Shown here: positions 1-8,900 of the stretch, one piece after another
How positions within the stretch are numbered: the first letter of the stretch is position 1
How the letters are laid out: each line of letters starts with the position of its first letter
Assembly (NCBI GenBank): GCA_039817825.1
Contig: JBCBVA010000029.1
Location: forward strand, 1-34,512
DNA: 34,512 bases
From: PCC-7336 sp039817825
GTDB lineage: Bacteria; Cyanobacteriota; Cyanobacteriia; Thermostichales; PCC-7336
Direction: 5' to 3'
Program-made: the position numbers and the translations under genes
The notes under the pieces: generated by a model
The model's input: only the letters and a program-made list of their open reading frames with translations
What the model was told of the DNA's origin: nothing
Databases searched by the model: none

Positions 1-1
1 C

Positions 2-1549
2 GTGCTTGAGAATATGCAGACCACACTGACCAAGACCCAAGCTGAAATCGAGCGTATCAAGCCCTATGACTTTGCAGCCATCGAGCGGGAATTACAGGGC
101 ATGAGCTTGGAGACTGCCAAACAGGTTTTGACCTCCCAAATTGTGAATGCAGAAGACGTGGCTGAGCTACCCCCCGTATCAGAAGCAGCGGTTCGGCTGG
201 CGTTAGGCCGCTTGAATAGCACTGTTGTAGGCAGCTCTAAGGACGATCTGGTGGCGGCCTGGACGGCGTTTAAGACCGATCGCAATCAGCGCAACCCCCA
301 CCTGATCGGCCAGGGCAGTGTCAAGAATCTGCTCGACAGCCTAGCTGCCCAAACCCAAGCACTCCAACCTACCAAACAACCAGGCCGCAGTATCCCGCCA
401 GCGGTGGTGACTCTGATCGAGAAGCACGAAGGTTTCCGTGCTAATGCGTACCCCGATCCCGTTCATGGATGGCAGGTGCCAACGATTGGGTACGGCACAA
501 CCACCTATCCCGATGGTCGCAAGGTTAAGCAGGGAGATACGGTTACGCGGGAGCAGGCCAAGCAATATTTGATGGATTTTCTGCTGCAACAATGTCGGCC
601 CGCCTTGGCGAAGATTCCTACCTGGAACCAGATGAATGCCAATCAGCAGGGGGCGCTCTACAGTTTTGCGTACAACTTAGGGCCGGGCTTTTACAACGCT
701 CCCAATCGTGATTCCATTACCCGCCTGTGCGATAGTCCCGAGCTGTGGACGAACAAAGCAGAAGTCACCCAAATTTTCGAGCTATACCGCAATCCTAATG
801 ACCCCAAGGTGACCGAGGGTTTGCGGAAAAGACGGCGGGAGGAAGCGGAGCTGTTTTGTACGCCAGTTGAGACGGGCGCTCTCCAGAAGACTCATCGCCA
901 GAAGAGCAATGTTCAGAAAAACGGTCAACATCAGGCCACAGAGATCGCGTCTACCGTGGCAGGCAGCAACAAGCAATTACTTAAGCTGAGCGTCAAGTAC
1001 TATTCCCAACTGGATAATGCTACCGATGTGTTCGGCCCTGGCTCGCGCCAATGTTGCACCAGCAGCAATGCCATGCTGTTGAACTGCCTGCTGGATGGCG
1101 AGCTGGATATGCTGGCGCTGCAGCGATCGCAGAACCAAGCAGAATCGGTGTATGACGATTTTGTAGCTCGCTACGGAGATACTACCAACCACGATGCTCA
1201 GACGAAGGCACTGCAGGATTTTGGGGTGAAATCCTACTGGAGTACGAGTCTGTCGCAAGAGTTCTTACTCAAATCCCTCAAGGCCAATGTCCCAGTTGTG
1301 ATTGGCGTGTTGTACAAGCGTTCGGGACATATTGTGGTGGTGGTGGGCCACGACCCAGCGAGATCGGGATTTCTGGTGCACGATCCATACGGCACTCGCA
1401 AAGGCACGAGTAACCTATATGCCATTGGTCAGGGGGGCGAGTACGACCTCTACACCTACTCCACCCTCAAAACCCTGTTTGACCCCAAGAAGAATGGCTG
1501 GGGACGAGTGGTGACCTCCGTTAAGGGAACCCCTACTGGATTGACGTAA
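2..1549 (+). CDS. Phage-type lysozyme (GH24) fused to C39-like cysteine peptidase, 5'-partial
   Basis: The open frame touches the window edge, so the true N-terminus may lie upstream; 515 codons are visible. Residues 1-130 are a helical region I do not recognise. Residues 134-290 look like a T4-type lysozyme: the HEGF...YPD...PTIGYG pattern puts the expected Glu, Asp and Thr at E143, D152 and T161. Residues 330-505 resemble a papain-like C39_2 peptidase, with a Cys pair at C351/C352, a His in the hydrophobic strand at H443 (or H450) and an Asp in HDPYG at D461. Such a protein would cut peptidoglycan glycan strands and a peptide or protein partner. No signal peptide can be judged because the start is missing. 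The gene converges on the CheW-like gene, 56 bases away, and shows no functional link to it. The domain calls rest on motifs; the pairing is unusual. Confidence 0.85.
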   Translation: MLENMQTTLTKTQAEIERIKPYDFAAIERELQGMSLETAKQVLTSQIVNAEDVAELPPVSEAAVRLALGRLNSTVVGSSKDDLVAAWTAFKTDRNQRNPHLIGQGSVKNLLDSLAAQTQALQPTKQPGRSIPPAVVTLIEKHEGFRANAYPDPVHGWQVPTIGYGTTTYPDGRKVKQGDTVTREQAKQYLMDFLLQQCRPALAKIPTWNQMNANQQGALYSFAYNLGPGFYNAPNRDSITRLCDSPELWTNKAEVTQIFELYRNPNDPKVTEGLRKRRREEAELFCTPVETGALQKTHRQKSNVQKNGQHQATEIASTVAGSNKQLLKLSVKYYSQLDNATDVFGPGSRQCCTSSNAMLLNCLLDGELDMLALQRSQNQAESVYDDFVARYGDTTNHDAQTKALQDFGVKSYWSTSLSQEFLLKSLKANVPVVIGVLYKRSGHIVVVVGHDPARSGFLVHDPYGTRKGTSNLYAIGQGGEYDLYTYSTLKTLFDPKKNGWGRVVTSVKGTPTGLT

Positions 1550-1605
1550 GCAACTCCCTACGAGTTCAAATGTGCTGCATGTTGCTTCACCCGCAGCATT
1601 CTGTC

Positions 1606-2040
1606 TCAAGACGGGACTAAGATTTTGCGGATATCGAGTAAATAGGCGTTGTTACTAGAGCCAAACATAACGTGGCTAGCCAGCGTTGACATCGCGCCGT
1701 CACTGCTGTGGGGGGGCAGTTCCTGCAGCTCTTGGCGATCGACCGAATTCATATCCGGTAGGCTATCGGCCAGAATTCCCCACAATCCAGCTTGAGCTAC
1801 ATTCACCACAATCAGATACTGGTGCGCACTGACCGCTTCACACTTGGGCATCCGTTTGTGCAAATCGAGCCAGCGAACGGTGTGCTGACCTGCCGGTACC
1901 ATGCCCGCTTCTTCCAAGCTACGGCAGATGGCTGGCGAGGCACTGGATACTTTGACAACTGACTCTGCCGCCAGCATGAGGGGAACATTGGCGATCGCAA
2001 ACGTCAGGTACTGGTCGAATTCAGATATAGAATTTGCCAT
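1606..2040 (-). CDS. Divergent CheW-like coupling protein, last gene of the pix operon
   Basis: The protein has 144 residues. The ATG at 2040 is preferred to a TTG at 2064 because the CheW-like fold begins just after it (QYLTFAIANV). The layout of a first beta strand, a short basic segment around WLDLHKRMPK, then YLIVVNVAQAGLWGILAD and a final YLLDIRKIL strand fits one CheW domain, which bridges CheA kinases and MCP receptors in the cytoplasm. It lies 199 bases downstream of pixL on the same strand and is probably the last gene of that operon. It is more divergent than PixI (10943-10392) and lacks the usual conserved glycines around the RG(x)2LP region, so it may be a specialised adaptor or a decoy. 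No strong Shine-Dalgarno sequence is visible. Confidence 0.72.
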   Translation of the reverse strand: MANSISEFDQYLTFAIANVPLMLAAESVVKVSSASPAICRSLEEAGMVPAGQHTVRWLDLHKRMPKCEAVSAHQYLIVVNVAQAGLWGILADSLPDMNSVDRQELQELPPHSSDGAMSTLASHVMFGSSNNAYLLDIRKILVPS

Positions 2041-2239
2041 TTCAGTGAGGAGCCGGGTTGCCAATCATGGTCAGGGTTGAACGTATAGCTTTCAGCAATC
2101 AGCTATGGAGAGTTCTCCAGCCATTTTTCCTGGAAAATCAAGGATTTGAGCTGTCTCCGCACTCCAGACCTTACAGCGGATTGCTATTGCTGAAATGTCC
2201 GCAGTGGTATGGCCACTGCACCATCACGTCATCCTCCTA

Positions 2240-5200
2240 TTACGTGCCTGGCTGGAGGAGATCGGCCACAGTACTGAGCAGAATCGGGTCGACACAGGGT
2301 TTGGTGAGAAACCCCACAGCCCCCAACTCGCGCGCTGCCAGACGGTGTTTCTCAGAGGAGCGGGAGGTCAACATGACCACAGGGATATTGGCCCATGCTG
2401 GAGTTTGTTTGATCTGGCTCAAAAACTCGTATCCGTTCATCATCGGCATTTCCAGATCGCACAGAATCAGATCGATCGCCGTTTCCTCCAGCCGCTGCAA
2501 GCCATCGCGCCCGTTGCGAGCTTGGCTAACCGCATACCCTGCTTTTTCCAAGGTCGTTGCCACCGTCATGCGTTGCGTGAGTGAATCATCGATCGCCAAA
2601 ATCGTCGCTCTAGCTGTCCACCCCTGCCCGTCTTCCCAGTTTGCAGCATCTGAGTTCACAGCGTCTGAGTTCACTATTGCCGAGCCCCAACCAACCTCCT
2701 CCATCGGGCTAAACCGAGCCCCAGCCTGAGTTTCGAGCTGTTGCGTTCCCGTGCGCTCCCGTTCGATCTCCGTCACCAGCCGTTCGCCATCTACCACCAG
2801 CGCCAGTCGTCCATCCGCCAACACCGCCCCACCACAGACGTAGTTGGGGGGCACAATCGCGCTACCGAGGGGGCGCACCACCAGCTCTTGCTCCGCAATG
2901 GCGCGATCGACCGCAATACCCAACCGAATCTCCCCCGACTTTACGAGCAACACCGTCTGGGCTGAATTGGGGGCAGAGAACCCACCCACGCTAAAGCTTC
3001 CGGGGGGAGAGGTATCCGGGTCGGGCACGGGAGAGCGGTAGGGGAGGACTCGCGCCAGAGGGTGAATTGGAATGTAGCAAGTATCATCTCCCTCCCCCCA
3101 CAGCATCGCTTGACCGTTGTGCTGCTGCTCGAGGCGATCGGGGCTGGGCACCAGAATTTGTTCGATACCGTCGGCCAGGAAGGCGTACGTTTTATATCCC
3201 ACCTGACAGAGCAATAGTGTTTCTAGGGTCTGGTTGAGGGGGATAGATAGGGTGAAGCTGGTGCCGCTGCCAATGGTGGAGCTGACGGTGACTTGTCCCT
3301 GCAAATCAGTCAACCTGGCCCGCACCACATCCAGTCCCACTCCTCGCCCGGAGATGTCGCTGACTTCCTTCGCGGTTGAAAATCCCGGCTGGAACAGCAA
3401 GTCCAACAGTTGGCGATCGCTGTAAGCTTCTACCATCGACGCAGGCAAACCGCTAAATTCTAAGGCGCGCTGGCGAATGCGCTCGGGGTCGATGCCGCCA
3501 CCGTCATCTCGAATGCCTACCATTAACTGACTGCCTCGACGAGCGCAGCGGATGTCGATCTGTCCTTGCGGGGGCTTGCCTGTATCCCGCCGAGTAGCAG
3601 CCGATTCGATGCCGTGGTCAAACGCATTCCGAATCAGGTGCAGGAGCGGATCGTAGAGTTGTTCAACGATCGCTTTTTCCACCAGCACCTGTTCGCCACT
3701 GGTGGTCAGGGTGACGGGCTTGTTGTAGCGATTTTCCAGTTGTTTGAGGATGCGTGGCAGGCGATTGAGGATGGTTCCCATCGGCACCATGCGGGCATCC
3801 ATCAGTACGTCGCGGCTGTTGGTCAGCAATCCCCGCTGTTTTTCGAGTGATTGGGCCGACGCCTGGGCAAACAGGTCGATTTCGTCGGTAGCTTCACCCA
3901 AATAAATGGCATCGTCCACCGTATCGAGAATAAACTCGCGGGCTTGGCTGAACCGCTCCAGTTCTAGCGCGTCGAAGTCTGACTGGGCGAATTCTGAGGG
4001 GGGAGGTTCTGTGTTTATAGACTCTAAATCACTAGATTCAAGATTGCTGGATTCTAATGTGCTGGACTCCAGTTTGGGAATCTCTAGCGGAGCTGCCGTC
4101 TGGGGATAGGGGCTTTCTAGAGGGCGTTCCCAGTCTTGTAACTGGCGCAATCGCTGTTGGTGGCGAGTTAGGCGACCCACCAAGACCCGCACCGCTTCTC
4201 GCAGTTGCTCGTTTTCCAGCGCTTGCCGATTGTGCAAGGACAGAAGTTCTGAGAGCAGATAGTTGAGGCGATCGAGTTGGTCGACTTGGACGCGAACTGA
4301 GGTGGCTCGGGCGGATTGGGTGGGCAGTTCGTTGGGGAGAGCAAATCTTGAGGGTGTGCTTGGGGAGGTGCTGGAGACGGCGGTAGAGGTGGCTGGGTTG
4401 TGTGCGGCACTCTGGGCTGGTTCAGAATTCTGAGTTGGTGGGAGATTCTGGACTGGTGCAATAGGGGACTTTGGGCTGGCGACGCTGTCTACTGTCTCTG
4501 GTGTTTCGGTTGGAGGGCTAAACGATTCTCCGACTTTGGACAGCATGGAGGTGAGGCCCCCCAGTAGAGAGAAAGACTCCGTTTCTTCAGTCGAAGTGTC
4601 TTCAGCCGATTCGGGTGTTGTTGATTCAGGTTGGACATTGAGAGACCCGGAGTCTACGGAAGGTGCGGACTCCTCAGCCAGTACCGTAGGGTCGGAGGGG
4701 GTCGCTTCCACAGTTTCAGGCTCTTCTATCTGGCCTTGCGGTTTGCTGTCCAGCGGGTCAGCAGCATCCCCAGTATTTAAATCGCTGGTGCTTAAATCTC
4801 CCGTCGTGACGTCAACCGTCAGATCGAGCTCTAACTCCGCACTCGCTGACACAGCAGCAGGATCATCTGTCCACAACTCATCTAGCGCACTCTCCTCCAG
4901 CAAGTCACCGCCCAGTTCTGCAACCTCCCCATTTGGCAGGTCGGTGCTGTCATCTTCCCATAACCACGCTGCATTCGATTCAGAGTCCGCAGGTGTTGTG
5001 GGCACGTTTGCCGACACTGCAGGATCGCCAAGCATCTGCCACTCTTCTGACAGCTCGCCTCCCATTGCTCGATCGCCTGCCAACACCGCCGCCCGCCCCT
5101 GCTGAAAATCGACTAACGCCAGTTTGGCGATGTCCACAACGCGGTCGGGGTGGCGCGTTAGGGCCGCTGCTGCCTCCGAGGCAATGCGACCAAACCCCGA

Positions 5201-5803
5201 TAGCCCCAGAGATTCGGCTAACCCCAAGAACACCGAGCAATGGGTTTTTAGGGATTGTGCCAATTCGGCAGCCGGTTGGCTGGCAATGTCAGATTCCAAC
5301 TGCTGTAGTCGTTGCGTCACCCCCACCTCGAACATCGACTTGGTCATGTCAAACCCCAGCTCCGCCGAGGTCAAAATCTCGGCATCCGGGAGAAAGGCAT
5401 CTCCCGCCAGGATTTCGAGCTGATGGACGAGCTCTTGAGCGCGAGCGATACACTCGCGATCGTCCAACGGAGTTCCGGCAAACTCTGCCTCTAGAGGGTG
5501 CCGCAGACATTCGTATCCCTGAAACAGCAATTCCAGCATGGGGGGGCTCATGTCCCAGCCAGAGTGACAGAGCGCTTTAAAGGCATCCTCCAGCGTATGG
5601 GCAACGGTTTCGATGGTGGCCAGCTCCAAGCTGGCGCTGGCCCCTTTCAATGTGTGGGCAATGCGCATGAGGGCGTGCATTTGCTGCACGCTGAAGCTGT
5701 CCTGCATGGCGAACAGGGTGTCTTCCATCTCCTGCAACAGCTCGGGCGCTTCCTGCCGGAAGTACTGATAGCTCTGTTCGCGCATGGGTGAATCGGCACT
5801 CAC
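2240..5803 (-). CDS. pixL: PixL-type hybrid histidine kinase (Hpt-CheA-CheW-REC)
   Basis: This is a CheA-type kinase of 1187 residues. An Hpt domain at 1-110 has the phospho-acceptor motif AHTLKG (H50). A second Hpt-like bundle at about 150-245 lacks a clear HxxKG motif. A long acidic Ser/Thr/Pro linker (250-500) is followed by the dimerisation helices. The kinase core has an N box around HLIRNAFDHG (N726), a DDGGGID box (766-772) and GRGVGLDVV (819-827). A CheW-like domain spans about 860-1010 and a C-terminal receiver 1067-1185 (DD 1072-1073, phospho-Asp D1116, K1168). The GTG start at 5803 is supported by an AGGAGG 7 bases upstream (5811-5816). By family knowledge it takes signal from PixJ through PixI and phosphorylates PixG/PixH and its own receiver. 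Short tandem repeats sit at residues 578-597 and 1044-1053. Confidence 0.95.
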   Translation of the reverse strand: MSADSPMREQSYQYFRQEAPELLQEMEDTLFAMQDSFSVQQMHALMRIAHTLKGASASLELATIETVAHTLEDAFKALCHSGWDMSPPMLELLFQGYECLRHPLEAEFAGTPLDDRECIARAQELVHQLEILAGDAFLPDAEILTSAELGFDMTKSMFEVGVTQRLQQLESDIASQPAAELAQSLKTHCSVFLGLAESLGLSGFGRIASEAAAALTRHPDRVVDIAKLALVDFQQGRAAVLAGDRAMGGELSEEWQMLGDPAVSANVPTTPADSESNAAWLWEDDSTDLPNGEVAELGGDLLEESALDELWTDDPAAVSASAELELDLTVDVTTGDLSTSDLNTGDAADPLDSKPQGQIEEPETVEATPSDPTVLAEESAPSVDSGSLNVQPESTTPESAEDTSTEETESFSLLGGLTSMLSKVGESFSPPTETPETVDSVASPKSPIAPVQNLPPTQNSEPAQSAAHNPATSTAVSSTSPSTPSRFALPNELPTQSARATSVRVQVDQLDRLNYLLSELLSLHNRQALENEQLREAVRVLVGRLTRHQQRLRQLQDWERPLESPYPQTAAPLEIPKLESSTLESSNLESSDLESINTEPPPSEFAQSDFDALELERFSQAREFILDTVDDAIYLGEATDEIDLFAQASAQSLEKQRGLLTNSRDVLMDARMVPMGTILNRLPRILKQLENRYNKPVTLTTSGEQVLVEKAIVEQLYDPLLHLIRNAFDHGIESAATRRDTGKPPQGQIDIRCARRGSQLMVGIRDDGGGIDPERIRQRALEFSGLPASMVEAYSDRQLLDLLFQPGFSTAKEVSDISGRGVGLDVVRARLTDLQGQVTVSSTIGSGTSFTLSIPLNQTLETLLLCQVGYKTYAFLADGIEQILVPSPDRLEQQHNGQAMLWGEGDDTCYIPIHPLARVLPYRSPVPDPDTSPPGSFSVGGFSAPNSAQTVLLVKSGEIRLGIAVDRAIAEQELVVRPLGSAIVPPNYVCGGAVLADGRLALVVDGERLVTEIERERTGTQQLETQAGARFSPMEEVGWGSAIVNSDAVNSDAANWEDGQGWTARATILAIDDSLTQRMTVATTLEKAGYAVSQARNGRDGLQRLEETAIDLILCDLEMPMMNGYEFLSQIKQTPAWANIPVVMLTSRSSEKHRLAARELGAVGFLTKPCVDPILLSTVADLLQPGT
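4013..4072 (-). repeat. 15-bp tandem repeats in pixL encoding LESSx units
   Basis: Four consecutive five-residue units (LESST, LESSN, LESSD, LESIN) occupy residues 578-597 of PixL. At the DNA level they are diverged 15-bp repeats. They fall in the linker between the dimerisation helices, just before the part leading to the kinase core. The pattern resembles a short A(D/N)Lxx pentapeptide repeat, but it is too short to form that fold with confidence. Confidence 0.6.
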
Positions 5804-5810
5804 CTAACTG

Positions 5811-5816
5811 CCTCCT
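5811..5816 (-). promoter_or_regulatory. Strong Shine-Dalgarno of pixL
   Basis: AGGAGG on the minus strand, 7 bases before the GTG at 5803. It decides the pixL start in favour of GTG over the in-frame ATG at 5785. Confidence 0.7.
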
Positions 5817-5922
5817 GTGTGCAAAATCTTTTGTATGTAACCAATTGAGTATCTATAACCACTCAGATAGTCATAGCCAATCTGGAATCCATCAACAATT
5901 GGGGGCCTACAAGCAATCGGAA

Positions 5923-8900
5923 TCAACCAATCTTGAACTGGCCGGTGTGGGTTCTCAGAGTTTTTGCCGTGTCCAACACCTGCTGGAACGATACGGATAA
6001 CTGACTGGAATCCTCAGATGTTTGGCTGGCGATTTGGGCCACCTCTGTCATGGTGCCGGCGATTCGCTTCGACTGCTCCGTTTGCTTTTGAGTGGCCTGT
6101 TCGATCTGCTGGCTCAGCTGACGAATGTGCTCGGTGGCCTGGATGATGTCGCTGAGGTTATTGCGGGCATCCGCCACCAGGTTCGTGCCCTCTACCACCT
6201 GCTGAATTCCCTCATCCATCGCATTGGCTACCTCAACCGTGCCCTCCTGAATCTCCTGCACAAGCTGGGCAATTTCTGTCGTTGCCGAGGCAGACTGACG
6301 GGCGAGCGATCGCACCTCATCTGCCACCACTGCAAAGCCGCGCCCGTAATCCCCCGCCCGCGTCGCTTCAATGGCGGCGTTGAGGGAGAGCAGGTGAGTT
6401 TGGTTGGTGAAGTTCTCAATCAGATTCACCACCTTCGAGATCTTCATGGAGGACTCGCTTAGCCGCTTGATGCGCTTGCTGGTTTCAGACACCGTGGCTC
6501 GAATGGTGGAAATGCCTGTGACGGTGCGGTTCATGGCCGTGTCCCCTGCCTGCACCGTTTCGTTGGCCTGTTCGACCGCATCTTTCACTTGACGGGCGCT
6601 GGAGGCCACCGATTCAGCGCTCGTCAGGTTGGCTTCCAGCTCCTGCATGGCCTCGCCGATTGCGTCGTACTGATGCTCCGCATCGGAGGCCAGTTTGGTA
6701 ATGCCCACCCAACTGACTTGAGAGGTTTCCGCCATACTGCCCGAGGCTTCCTTCACTTGCGCCACGATAGCTCGCAGCCCCTGAAGCGTAGAGTTGAAGG
6801 CGGAGGCAATGGTGCCAATTTCCGTTTCGGTCAGGGGCACCCGCACTGTTAAGTCCCCCTGCAGAGCAGGACGCACGGCGGTTAACAGTTGAATTGCTTC
6901 CTGCTGCAGTCGCTCTTTTGCTGCTTTTTCTCGTTGGGCAGATTGGGCCAATTTCTCGGATTGCGATCGCACCGTATCCAGATACTCTTCCTGTTGCAGA
7001 GCAATATTGAGTTGGATGGCAATCCGGCTGACAAAATCCTGCTCCTCTTGCCGCCACTGTCGAGTGCTGCGGCATTGGTGGGTGCAGAACAACCCCCATA
7101 AAATGTCCCCTTTCATCAGGGGCATAACCATGCTGGCTCGGATTTGCAGGCGATCGAGAATTTCTGCTAAGCAGGGTTGCAGGTTCTCCAGCTCCTGTAC
7201 GTCATTGACAATCCAGGTTTTGCCCTTACTGAATGCGCCCGCTTGGGATTCCGGGAAACAATGATCCTCAATTTCTGCGTCCATGGCGGAATAGTGCGGA
7301 GCCGACACGTCCTCAACCACAAATTTGCCAACGCTGTACTTCGACTCCGGCAGGAACCGGTACATACCAACGCGATCGACATCCAGTAGCTGACGCACAT
7401 CTTGCACCACCGTGCGCAACACCTGCGGAAAGTCGTCGGCCAAACGCAGCCGTTCGGCGATCGCCGCAATCAACTGTTCCTGTCTGGCATTGCGCTGCAA
7501 CCGCTCGATGTTCTCCACCCGTTCCAGACCGATGGCCAAGAAGCGGCTCACCTGCATCAGCAAATTGGCGTTGTCGTCCGTCCAGGTGCGGGGCCCACTG
7601 TTTTGATAGACCGCCAGCAGTCCCCACAGCTTGCCTTGGTTAAAAATCGGCACGTTGAGATAGGCCCGGCATTGAAACTTCCGCAACGTAGCCAGATAGC
7701 AATCCGAGAACCCTGCAGCATCCACATCATCAACGCGACTGAAGCGCTGACCTTTGACGTACATCCCCCCTTCGGTGTCTTTCAAATAGGTATCGGTGTC
7801 ATAGGACGGCGGTGCCGTCAACGACTTGACCAAGCAGCGATCGCTGTCCATCAGATTGGTGCGAATCTTGTCGTCCTGCTCCTGCAGCTCCACCACCGGG
7901 GTCCAGCCTTGTCCCACCGACTCGGCCACAAATTCTCCGCTCCAGTCCTCGTAAAACCGGTAGATACCGACGCGATCAGCGTCCAACAACAGGCGCAAGT
8001 CTGCCGTGACCGCCTTGAAAATCGAATCTGTATCGTCCGCCTGCTGAACCTTGGCCACCAGCCGGTTGACCAATTGCTCCTGCTGCAGCTTGTCCTCCAA
8101 CCGCTCGACGTTCTCCGCCTTCTGAATGGCGATCGCCACGTATTCCGATAGCTTCAGCATCAATTTGACGGCATCTCCCCCCCATTTGCGCGGCCCGTCA
8201 TTTTGATAGGCCGCCATCAATCCCCACAGGGTATTCCCCTGAAACAGCGGCACAATCGTGTATGCCTTGCACTGGAATTTCTCCAAGCTCTCCAAATAGC
8301 AATCGGAGAACCCCATCGTGTAGATGTTGTCCACTCGGCTGTAGCGCTTGCCCTGGGTAAACTCTCCCCCTTGCGTGTCTTTGAGGTAAGTGTCTGCCTG
8401 GGGCCAGCGGGTCGCTCCCAGCCCTTTCACCAAACAGCGCTCGTCTTGAACCAGCTCTTGTTTGAGGCTGCTATCCTCCATCTGCAACTGCATCATGCTG
8501 GGCCAGTCCTTGCCCACGGATTCTGCAATCAGCTCCCCACTCCAGTCGGGGTTGAACTGAAAAATACCGGCGCGATCGCAGTTCAACAGCTCTCGAATGC
8601 CCTGGGTGACCGTCCGTAAAATATCCGGCAAGAGGCTAGAGGCTTGAATGCGGGCCACAAGCTTGGCTACCACAGCTTCCTGGCTAGCTTTAGATTCCAA
8701 ACTTTGGATGGTGCTCGCTTTTTCGAGGGCAATGCCCATAAACTTAGACACTTTGACCGCCATAGTGACGGCATCGTCCCCCCACTGGCGCGGGCCGCTG
8801 TTTTGATAGATGGCCAGCAACCCCCACAGCTTGCCATTGCTGAATACGGGCACGTTCAGGTAAGCTCGGCATTGAAATTTTTCCAGGCTTTCGAGATAGC

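Noticed and set aside
1573..1598. Hairpin TGCTGC/GCAGCA between the lysozyme gene and the CheW-like gene as a shared terminator
   Set aside because: Only a 6-bp stem with a 14-base loop and no T-run on either side.
4536..5580. Long plus-strand open frames (up to 215 codons) inside pixL
   Set aside because: They are antisense shadows of the Ser/Thr/Asp-rich linker and Hpt region of pixL, with biased composition and no recognisable domain.
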